Of a stretch of 64,000 nucleotides of DNA, positions 56,848 to 64,000 are shown in pieces; position 1 is the first letter of the stretch, and each line of letters opens with the position of its first letter. The stretch is from Ignavibacteriota bacterium. Its GTDB lineage: Bacteria > Bacteroidota > Ignavibacteria > Ignavibacteriales > Melioribacteraceae. Position numbers and translations under genes: made by a program. Under the pieces are notes generated by a model. The model was not told the DNA's origin. It worked only from the letters and a program-made list of their open reading frames with translations, and searched no databases. The DNA is taken from contig PAAX01000010.1 of assembly GCA_002698995.1 (NCBI GenBank), forward strand, positions 1-64,000. The letters are read 5' to 3'.

Positions 56848-59646
56848 ATGTCAAACATCTACAAAGCCCTAACAGGTTTATTGTTAGTGCTTTTAACTAC
56901 AACTATGCTCAGTGCACAGAGCTATCAACTCTCAGGTGTTGTAAAATCTGCAGAAACCGGAGAAGCTTTGATTGGAGCTAACGTTTATCTAAAAGGAACA
57001 ACTTATGGTGCTGCAACTAACGTTGACGGCTCCTACAAAATAACTGTTCCTGGTGGTAAATATACAGTTGTTGCTAGTTATGTTGGTTTTGAAAGTGTTG
57101 AAGAACAAATCAACTTAACTGGAAATATGGAAGTAAACTTTTCATTGAAGGATTACCAATTCTCTCTTTCAGTTACAGTAATTGCAGATAGAGCTAAAGA
57201 AAGAGAAACTCCTGTTGCTTTTACAAATATCGACAAAAAGCAAATTGAACAAAATCTAGGTTCAAGAGATATTCCTTTAGTATTAAATACTACCCCTTCT
57301 GTTTATGCTACCTCTCAAGGTGGTGGTGCAGGTGATGCAAGAGTTAACATCCGTGGTTTTGATCAAAGAAACATCGCTATTATGATTAATGGTGTGCCGA
57401 TTAACGATATGGAAAACGGCTGGGTTTATTGGTCAAACTGGGATGGTGTTGGTGATGCTACTTCTTCTATTCAGGTTCAAAGAGGTCTTAGTGCTGTTAA
57501 CTTAGCTACTCCTTCTGTTGGCGGTACTATGAATATTATTACAGATCCGGCACAAGCTAAAGCAGGTGTTTTATACAAAAATGAATATGGAAGCGGTTCT
57601 TTCCAAAAACAAACTTTGTTTGCTAGTACAGGTTTAATAAACAATAAATTTGCAATGACTGTCGGCGGTGTTAAAAAATTCGGATTGGGTCATGCAGATA
57701 GAACTTGGACTGATGCTTGGGCTTATTACTTAGGTGCTTCATACCAAATTAATGAAAAAAATAGAATTGAACTTTATGCAACAGGCGCTCCTCAAAGACA
57801 TGGTCAAAGATCATATATGTTGAACGCTGCAACTTTTTCTCATGATTATGCAAAAGAATTAGGATATAGTAATTCAGTTTTAGCAGATCCTAAATTAAGA
57901 GAACAAGGATTACTTTACAATTCGAATTGGAATTCAATTAATTCATCATATCAAGGAAAACAATATTGGAATAGTTCTTCTGATTTGAGATTTAATGAAA
58001 CTTATATGATGGAAAGAGAAAACTATTACCATAAACCAATCATCAACTTAAACTGGTACACTCAGCTTTCAAGCAAGTTATCATTATATACTACTGCTTA
58101 CTATTCAGGTGGTACTGGTGGTGGAACCGGTACTTTTGGCGGAATTCAATATAACAGAGGATTAATGCAGCAAGTAGTAGATTGGGATGCAACAATTGCA
58201 AATAACTTAACCGGTGCCGGTGCTTATGATGTGAACGGTGACGGAGTTACTGAGAATGTTATTGTTACAACTGACAGAAGAAGTGATCCAACTTATGTAC
58301 GTGGCGGTATTTTAAGAAATAGCGTTAATAATCAATGGACTATTGGTGCTATATCTAAAGCTTACTTAAAAGTAAATAAAGAATTAAATCTTTCTTTTGG
58401 TGTTGACTGGAGAACTGCTGAAATAGAACACTATAGAGAAATTAGAGATATGTTAGGAAATGATTATTATCATTTCAATGGAAACGCTTTTGAAAGCGGT
58501 TCTCAATATTTCAAACAATTAGGCGATAAAATTGATTACGATTTTACTAATACAGTTAACTGGTTAGGCGGTTATGTACAAGGTGAATATACAACAAATC
58601 GCTGGACATTCTTTGGTATGGGTGGTTACTCAATTATTAAATACAAATATGAAAACTTCTTCAGAAAAGGTCCTGACGGCAGCACTTTAAAACAAGAATC
58701 TGATAACATCGGTGGTTATCAAATTAAAGGTGGTGCAAGTTATAGAATTAATCAAGAATGGGACGTATTTGTAAACGGTGGTTATGTATCTAAAGTGCCT
58801 ATATTCGATCAAGTTATCAACGATCAAAATGGTTCTAAAATTGCCGATCCTAAAAACGAAAAAATATTATCTTTTGAAGGTGGTGTTAACGCTAGCTTGT
58901 TAAACAAGGTATTAAATCTAAAAGCTAACTTCTACTATACAACTTGGAAAGACAGAGGAGAATCTCAAGGTGTTAGAAATGCAGACGGTTCTGATGGTCT
59001 TGTTTATTTAAGCGGTGTTGGTTCACTTCACTCAGGTGTTGAATTAGAAGTTGCATTCCAACCAATTAGATATGCTAGATTAGATGCTGCTGCTTCTTTT
59101 GCTAACTGGAAATATACTGAGAATGTAAGCGGTTCTTATGTATCTGATTTTTCAACAGGTGCTACTACTAACTTTAACTTCTACTTAAAAGATCTTAAAG
59201 TTGGCGATGCTCCTCAAACTCAATTTGCAGTTGCCGGTTCTGTATTCCCAATCTCAGGTATGACTGCACAAGTAGTTTGGAAATATAATACAAATCATTA
59301 TGCAAACTTTGATCCATTCAGCAGAACTCAAGCTTACTTTGCTGGAGAACAAAGTTGGAAAACACCTGCTTACAGTTTATTTGATTTACATTTCAGCTAT
59401 GATATTCCTGTTAGTGTTGTTGGTTTTGATGTTTCATTATTTGCGCATGTTTTCAACTTACTTGATGAAGTTTATGTGCAAGATGCTGTTGATAACTCAC
59501 AATACAACGGTTACTATACTAACAACCCGGATAGAAACGGTGATGGTAGATTAAATAATGCAGACGGTATGCACACTGCTGATGATGCTGAAGTTTTCTT
59601 AGGTTTACCAAGATCTTTCAACTTCGGTTTCTCAGTTAGATTATAA
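56848..59646 (+). CDS. TonB-dependent outer membrane receptor
   Basis: This receptor has 932 residues, with a signal peptide, a carboxypeptidase-regulatory-like domain (about 23-100, SGVVKSAETGEALIGANVYLKG), a plug domain (about 120-230, with VNIRGFDQRNIAIMINGVPINDMENGW) and a 22-strand barrel ending in GFSVRL. The substrate is unknown; no SusD partner is adjacent, so it is not a classical SusCD pair. ATG 56848 is preferred over 56842 because AGAGG is better spaced from it. Codon use favours A/T-ending but uniform codons, suggesting high expression. A strong terminator follows. Confidence 0.92.
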   Translation: MSNIYKALTGLLLVLLTTTMLSAQSYQLSGVVKSAETGEALIGANVYLKGTTYGAATNVDGSYKITVPGGKYTVVASYVGFESVEEQINLTGNMEVNFSLKDYQFSLSVTVIADRAKERETPVAFTNIDKKQIEQNLGSRDIPLVLNTTPSVYATSQGGGAGDARVNIRGFDQRNIAIMINGVPINDMENGWVYWSNWDGVGDATSSIQVQRGLSAVNLATPSVGGTMNIITDPAQAKAGVLYKNEYGSGSFQKQTLFASTGLINNKFAMTVGGVKKFGLGHADRTWTDAWAYYLGASYQINEKNRIELYATGAPQRHGQRSYMLNAATFSHDYAKELGYSNSVLADPKLREQGLLYNSNWNSINSSYQGKQYWNSSSDLRFNETYMMERENYYHKPIINLNWYTQLSSKLSLYTTAYYSGGTGGGTGTFGGIQYNRGLMQQVVDWDATIANNLTGAGAYDVNGDGVTENVIVTTDRRSDPTYVRGGILRNSVNNQWTIGAISKAYLKVNKELNLSFGVDWRTAEIEHYREIRDMLGNDYYHFNGNAFESGSQYFKQLGDKIDYDFTNTVNWLGGYVQGEYTTNRWTFFGMGGYSIIKYKYENFFRKGPDGSTLKQESDNIGGYQIKGGASYRINQEWDVFVNGGYVSKVPIFDQVINDQNGSKIADPKNEKILSFEGGVNASLLNKVLNLKANFYYTTWKDRGESQGVRNADGSDGLVYLSGVGSLHSGVELEVAFQPIRYARLDAAASFANWKYTENVSGSYVSDFSTGATTNFNFYLKDLKVGDAPQTQFAVAGSVFPISGMTAQVVWKYNTNHYANFDPFSRTQAYFAGEQSWKTPAYSLFDLHFSYDIPVSVVGFDVSLFAHVFNLLDEVYVQDAVDNSQYNGYYTNNPDRNGDGRLNNADGMHTADDAEVFLGLPRSFNFGFSVRL

Positions 59647-59668
59647 TACAGTAATCTATTTTTTATTT

Positions 59669-59696
59669 AAGGCTGTCCATTTGGACAGCCTTTTTT
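59669..59696 (+). terminator. Strong terminator after TonB receptor gene
   Basis: A perfect 10-base stem (AAGGCTGTCC, 59669-59678, with GGACAGCCTT, 59683-59692) and a 4-base loop, followed by TTTTTTGTTT. It ends only about 17 bases before the next gene's ATG. Confidence 0.92.
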
Positions 59697-59712
59697 GTTT
59701 ATATTTACCGAT

Positions 59713-60933
59713 ATGAAAATCAAAAAATTATATTTCGCATTAGTATTTATCTTTATTTCATTCTTGAATCTCCATTCAAAGCCATATGTTATTATTGTAT
59801 CTTTTGATGGATTTAGATGGGACTACTTGAATAGAAACATAACTCCAAATCTAAATGAAATTTTGAATGACGGAGTTCATGCTTTATCATTAAGACCTTC
59901 ATTTCCCTCAAAAACTTTTCCAAATCATATTTCTATTTTAACAGGTATGTATCCTGATAATCATGGAATAATTTCAAACAACATTAAAAATATTTTTAAC
60001 GGAAAAAGATATCGGATTGGAAATAATAAAAGTGTTACAGAACCTGAATGGTATCAAGGAGAGTTTTTTTGGGAAACTGCTGAAAGAAACGGAATTAAAA
60101 CAGCAAGTTATTTCTGGCCCGGTTCGGAAATAAGTGATACTTTAAGAAGTCCGAATAAAGTAAAACCTTATGAACACAATTTCCCTTTCATTAACAGAAT
60201 TGATACCGTCGTTTCATGGCTTAAACTTCCCATTCAAGAGAGACCTCAATTCATTACTTTATATTTTCATGAAACAGATTCAAAAGGACATGATTTCGGC
60301 ACCGAATCAGATGAAATAAATGAAGCGATAGCACTTGTTGATTCTCTTGCCGGTTATCTGTTTAAACAGATTCAGGAACTACCGATTAAAGACAGTGTTA
60401 ATATTTTGTTTGTTTCAGACCATGGAATGCAGAATATTGATAAAAATAAAATTGTAAACGTAGAAGAGCTCATCTCACAATACAAATATGATTTAGTTGA
60501 CAGCGGTCCCTTGATGCAGATATTTCCTAATTCGGAAAATGACAAGGAAAATATTTATGCAGAATTAAAAAGGAATGAAAAACACTTTAAAGCATATTTA
60601 AAAAATGAATTACCGGATTATTATCATTTTGGGAAGCATCCTTTAATTGCCCCGATAGTTTTAATTGCCGATTATGAAGCATACTTAGTAAACAACAGAA
60701 TTAGTAAAAGAAATTATGATTTATCTGCTGCTACTCATGGATATGCAAAGGATCATATTAATATGCATGGTATTTTTATCGCAAATGGTCCAGCTTTTAA
60801 TAAGGGAATGAAAACCGGAACAATTTGGAATATCGATATTTATCCTTTACTTTGTGAATTGTTTAAAATTACTCCGCGCTCAAATATTGACGGTAAAATT
60901 GATAGAATTAGATTCATACTCAATAACGAATAA
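59713..60933 (+). CDS. Type I phosphodiesterase/nucleotide pyrophosphatase family protein
   Basis: This exported alkaline-phosphatase-superfamily enzyme has 406 residues and a signal peptide (about 1-22). Metal and catalytic residues: D32 in VSFDGFRWD, nucleophile T68 in PSFPSKTFPNHISILTG, the D/H pair in ETDSKGHDFG, SDHGM and the final histidine in THGY. The family hydrolyses phosphodiesters such as nucleotides or lysophospholipids (ENPP type). ATG 59713 was chosen because the upstream TTG at 59695 lies in the terminator of the preceding gene. It has little room for its own promoter, and no clear ribosome binding site. Confidence 0.9.
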   Translation: MKIKKLYFALVFIFISFLNLHSKPYVIIVSFDGFRWDYLNRNITPNLNEILNDGVHALSLRPSFPSKTFPNHISILTGMYPDNHGIISNNIKNIFNGKRYRIGNNKSVTEPEWYQGEFFWETAERNGIKTASYFWPGSEISDTLRSPNKVKPYEHNFPFINRIDTVVSWLKLPIQERPQFITLYFHETDSKGHDFGTESDEINEAIALVDSLAGYLFKQIQELPIKDSVNILFVSDHGMQNIDKNKIVNVEELISQYKYDLVDSGPLMQIFPNSENDKENIYAELKRNEKHFKAYLKNELPDYYHFGKHPLIAPIVLIADYEAYLVNNRISKRNYDLSAATHGYAKDHINMHGIFIANGPAFNKGMKTGTIWNIDIYPLLCELFKITPRSNIDGKIDRIRFILNNE

Positions 60934-60945
60934 AAACTAAATACT

Positions 60946-62211
60946 ATGGAACACATACTAAACATAGATTACAAAAAAATTAAACTAAGCAATGGTTTAG
61001 AGCTTATTCTTTACAAAGATAATTCCCTGCCAATTGTATCGGTAAATATCTGGTACAAAGTCGGTTCTGCAAATGAAAGAAAAGGTAAAACCGGGTTTGC
61101 TCATTTGTTCGAGCATATGATGTTCCAAGGATCTGAGAATGTGCCTAAGGAGATGCATTTTAGATATATTCAAGAAGCCGGCGGTACATTAAACGGATCA
61201 ACAAGCAACGACAGAACAAATTATTATGAAACTGTTCCTTCAAATTTTTTAGAAATGGTACTTTGGCTTGAATCCGATAGAATGGGTTTTCTTCTTCCTT
61301 CATTAAATGATGATAAACTTAAAAATCAAAAAGAAGTTGTAATGAATGAAAGAAGACAGCGATATGATAATCAACCATACGGACTTGCATGGGAATTGAT
61401 ATTTTCAAATTTATTCAAGGAAAATCATCCTTATCACTGGCCCGTTATCGGTTGGATGGATGACATTAGTAATTTTCGTTTAGATGATATCAAGGAGTTT
61501 TTTAAAACTTATTATTCCCCTTCCAATGCTAGTATGGTTATAGCCGGAGATATTGATTATGATGAAACTGAATCCTTAGTAAAAAAGTATTTTGATGAAA
61601 TTCCAAGCTCAAATACAATTCCTAAAATTGTAAAACCGGAAGTAAATTTAACGGAAAATATTTTTATTGAGCATCCGGATAATGTTGAACTTTCACGAAT
61701 ATATTTAGCTTGGCATTCTCCAAAGTTATATCATCAAGAAGATGCAGCTTTAGATATTCTTTCAACTGTTTTAAGCGGATCAAAGAATTCGAGATTGTAC
61801 AAATCACTGGTTTTTGAAAAGCAAATTGCTCAAGACGTAACAGCATTTCAATACAGCGGCAACTACGACGGTGTGTTTGTTATTGTTGCAACAGCCAAAC
61901 CTGATGTCTCCTTAGATGAATTAAAGAAGAATATTTTTATTGAACTAATTAATGTGTATTCAAATGGCATAACAGAACATGAATTAACAAAAGCGAAAAA
62001 TAATTATAAGTCCGGTTATATTTTTTCTTTACAGGATCAAGCAATGATGGCAGATTATCTAAACAACTATAACTGCAACCTTAACGAACCGAATTCATTT
62101 TTATATGATTTGAATAGATATAACAAGCTTAATACTGAAGATGTAAGATTTAATGCAGAAAAATACTTATCTAAAAATTTTGTTGAATTAAGAATAATAC
62201 CGAAGAAATAA
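60946..62211 (+). CDS. M16 family zinc peptidase, catalytic subunit
   Basis: This 421-residue M16B protease has the inverted zinc motif HLFEH (H53, E56, H57, in FAHLFEHMMFQG) and the third ligand glutamate E135 in VVMNERRQRYDNQPYG. A second M16 half follows (about 200-410). M16B enzymes work as two-chain clamps that degrade peptides. It lacks a signal peptide, so it is probably cytoplasmic. It begins 13 bases after the phosphodiesterase gene and is followed after two bases by its partner. Confidence 0.93.
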   Translation: MEHILNIDYKKIKLSNGLELILYKDNSLPIVSVNIWYKVGSANERKGKTGFAHLFEHMMFQGSENVPKEMHFRYIQEAGGTLNGSTSNDRTNYYETVPSNFLEMVLWLESDRMGFLLPSLNDDKLKNQKEVVMNERRQRYDNQPYGLAWELIFSNLFKENHPYHWPVIGWMDDISNFRLDDIKEFFKTYYSPSNASMVIAGDIDYDETESLVKKYFDEIPSSNTIPKIVKPEVNLTENIFIEHPDNVELSRIYLAWHSPKLYHQEDAALDILSTVLSGSKNSRLYKSLVFEKQIAQDVTAFQYSGNYDGVFVIVATAKPDVSLDELKKNIFIELINVYSNGITEHELTKAKNNYKSGYIFSLQDQAMMADYLNNYNCNLNEPNSFLYDLNRYNKLNTEDVRFNAEKYLSKNFVELRIIPKK

Positions 62212-62213
62212 TT

Positions 62214-63554
62214 ATGATAAACAGAAGCGAAAAACCGAAAGCTGTAAAAGATATTTATTTTGAACTCCCGGAGATAAAAGAATTCAGATTAAAAAACAAT
62301 TTAAGAGTTCTATTTGTTCATAAAAATAATCTTCCAATTCTTCAGCTAAATTTAATTACTGAATCGGGAAGTAAATTCGATCCAACCGGTAAAAAGGGTT
62401 TGGCTTATTTAACCGCACAGCTAATTGATGAAGGTGCCGGAAAATATAATGCACTGGAATTGGATGAAGAATTTGATCTTCTTGGAACGGCTTTTAATAC
62501 ATCCCTTGATAATGATAATGTTCTGCTGAATCTTTTAACCCTTCAAGAAAATTTTGAAAGATCATTGGAATTACTTTCGTTAATAATTACAGAACCTAAC
62601 TTTAGTGATGAAGATTTTATTAGAGAGCATGCAAAACTAATTACTAAATTAATTCAATCCAAAACCCAGCCGGCAGTTCAAGCAAATAAAGCTTTTGACA
62701 AAATTATTTATCAGCAGAATCCTTATTCATTCCCTACTTCCGGATTAGAAAATGATGTAAAACTTATTTCAAATGATGATGTCAAATCATTTTATAATAA
62801 ATATTATTCGCCTAATAATAGTTGTTTGATTGTGGTTGGAAATATTAATGAAAACGATTTGTTATATAATCTAAATAAACATCTTTCCAATTGGAATTCA
62901 ACTTCTAATTTTGATGTGGAAATATCAATTCCACAAAAAGAGAAAACCAAAGTTTACATTGTTGATAAAAAAGATTCACCTCAAACCGAGATTAGAATTG
63001 GGCATTTAAGTACAAAAAGGAAAACTAAAGATTACTACGCAAAAGTAATTATGAATACAATTCTTGGCGGACAGTTTTCAAGTAGAATAAACTTAAATCT
63101 GCGTGAAGATAAAGGCTATACATACGGAGCTCATTCCGGTTTTTCATACAATAAAGTGACAAGTCATTTTATAGTTTCTACAAGTGTTGAAACTAAATTC
63201 ACAAAAAATTCCGTTGACGAAATTCTGAAAGAATTAAAAGCAATTAAAGTTACTATTAGTGACGAAGAAATTGAATTTGCTAAATCTTATTTGACAAAAA
63301 GATTTCCCGCTATGTTTGAGACTTTCAATAATGTCGCCAGAAATCTTTCTACTTTGGTAATTCATGATTTGCCGTTTGAATACTACAACAACTACTTATC
63401 CAATTTATCTTCGGTTACCAGAAAGGAAGTTGAAGAAGCGGCAGCAAATAATATTTTTGAAGATAATTGTGCTATTATTCTTGTTGGGGATGAAAAGTCA
63501 ATTAGAGATCAGTTTAATGATTACGGTTATGAAATAGAATCATTTAAATTGTAG
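62214..63554 (+). CDS. M16 family peptidase-like partner, zinc motif lost
   Basis: This 446-residue M16 protein lacks the HxxEH motif; the corresponding site reads LAYLTAQLIDEGAG. It keeps the substrate-binding arginine and tyrosine in NLREDKGYTYGAHSGF. That is the pattern of the non-catalytic subunit of heterodimeric M16B proteases, in which one chain carries zinc and the other the R/Y pair. It starts two bases after the active subunit, so the two are certainly co-transcribed. No signal peptide. Confidence 0.92.
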   Translation: MINRSEKPKAVKDIYFELPEIKEFRLKNNLRVLFVHKNNLPILQLNLITESGSKFDPTGKKGLAYLTAQLIDEGAGKYNALELDEEFDLLGTAFNTSLDNDNVLLNLLTLQENFERSLELLSLIITEPNFSDEDFIREHAKLITKLIQSKTQPAVQANKAFDKIIYQQNPYSFPTSGLENDVKLISNDDVKSFYNKYYSPNNSCLIVVGNINENDLLYNLNKHLSNWNSTSNFDVEISIPQKEKTKVYIVDKKDSPQTEIRIGHLSTKRKTKDYYAKVIMNTILGGQFSSRINLNLREDKGYTYGAHSGFSYNKVTSHFIVSTSVETKFTKNSVDEILKELKAIKVTISDEEIEFAKSYLTKRFPAMFETFNNVARNLSTLVIHDLPFEYYNNYLSNLSSVTRKEVEEAAANNIFEDNCAIILVGDEKSIRDQFNDYGYEIESFKL

Positions 63555-63560
63555 TTAGTT

Positions 63561-64000
63561 TTATTCCGAAAAAATTAACTCAGATGGATTTACAAGTTTA
63601 TTTCCCTTTTTCTGGAACTGTTTAATCAAAAGTAGTAACTCATCCAATCCAATTGAATTTACCAAAAATATTTTTGTTTTAGTCTTTTGATCTTCACAAT
63701 AGAATTTAAAGAGAGACTTTAAATCATTCCCTTCTTTATTTCTCAGATCAATAAAATTTTCATAACTGTGTAATCTTATTTTTCTTTTAAGCAGTTCATC
63801 CCTAATAAAATTATAAGATGTAGATGAATAGAGTTCCGATGATTTATCAATCATACAAAAAATTGAACTGCTGAAATCACTCACAATAGAAATGATAGAT
63901 GACTTTAATCTTGTTTTAGAGAGGGAGGGATCGAGTTCATACTTTGAATCAGAGACATCATCATTAATTATAAAGTAATTCTCTTTCTTAAATTGATTTA
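63561..64000 (-). CDS. Unrecognised protein, 3' part only
   Basis: This frame is open from its stop at 63561 to the right edge without interruption, so the gene's 5' end lies beyond the window; about 146 codons are visible. A GTG at 63884 is an internal codon rather than a likely start. The visible part is rich in lysine, leucine and serine (for example NFIRDELLKRKIRLHS and IGLDELLLLIKQFQKK). It shows no membrane segment and no motif I recognise. It converges on the M16 pair with six bases between the stops. Confidence 0.6.
   Translation of the reverse strand, partial: NQFKKENYFIINDDVSDSKYELDPSLSKTRLKSSIISIVSDFSSSIFCMIDKSSELYSSTSYNFIRDELLKRKIRLHSYENFIDLRNKEGNDLKSLFKFYCEDQKTKTKIFLVNSIGLDELLLLIKQFQKKGNKLVNPSELIFSE

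Overview
The window is AT-rich (roughly 30% GC), gene-dense bacterial chromosome with ordinary housekeeping and envelope genes. Three signs point to the Bacteroidota/Chlorobiota side, most likely an Ignavibacteria-type organism. Two secreted proteins end in type IX secretion (T9SS) sorting tails that begin NYPNPFNP. Several families are typical of that group (DUF2851, DUF4783, GNAT-nitrilase fusion, two-component propeller kinases). Many genes nevertheless have strong Shine-Dalgarno sites (for example AAAGGAGG), which Bacteroidia mostly lack. The placement is inference; no rRNA is present. I see no CRISPR array, insertion sequence, prophage or integrase.

Layout. 0-10 kb: a TPR protein, an IMPDH/GMP-reductase-type enzyme without CBS domains, an exported oligoendopeptidase F, a secreted GH53 galactanase, a POT-family peptide transporter, and a large secreted FG-GAP/UnbV/PKD protein. 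10-17 kb: a LuxR-type response regulator and a propeller sensor kinase, a divergent Crp/Fnr regulator with a structured leader, and a GNAT-nitrilase fusion. 16-28 kb: acyl-CoA ligase, aminoacyl-histidine dipeptidase, YchF, a kinase with a periplasmic solute-binding domain, ClpS, EtfBA with a bifunctional-nuclease-domain protein, and DUF2851. 27.7-36.6 kb: a nearly continuous minus-strand operon that runs purN-purH-mreB-mreC-mreD-mrdA-rodA-dcd-pyrF. 36.7-48.7 kb: pyrG with a TPR protein, then a tight cluster DUF4783 - NtrY-like kinase - AddA-like helicase-nuclease with a probable Fe-S cluster - lipoprotein amidase. 48.8-53.8 kb: a fibronectin-type lipoprotein, the pyrR-pyrB-pyrC operon, and an OmpA-family protein. 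53.9-64 kb: tRNA-Pro(CGG), a small barrel protein, kdsC with a transglutaminase-like protein, a TonB-dependent receptor, a phosphodiesterase, an M16 peptidase pair, and an unrecognised gene that runs off the right edge.

How the genes work together. Nucleotide synthesis is strongly represented (pyrR, pyrB, pyrC, pyrF, pyrG, dcd, purH, purN and the GMPR/IMPDH-type gene). Cell-wall elongation (mreBCD-mrdA-rodA) shares an operon with part of it. The least ordinary region is 7.8-14.2 kb. There the secreted UnbV protein and its neighbouring sensor kinase each carry an almost identical 18-base inverted-repeat site 50-60 bases before the start codon. A perfect 20-base palindrome and a strong leader hairpin lie between the kinase and the Crp/Fnr gene. 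Other points of interest are a possible leader peptide overlapping pyrR, several well-supported TTG start codons (two in TTGA stop/start overlaps), and the AddA-like nuclease without a neighbouring AddB.

All calls come from reading the sequence and recalling family motifs; no database search was run.
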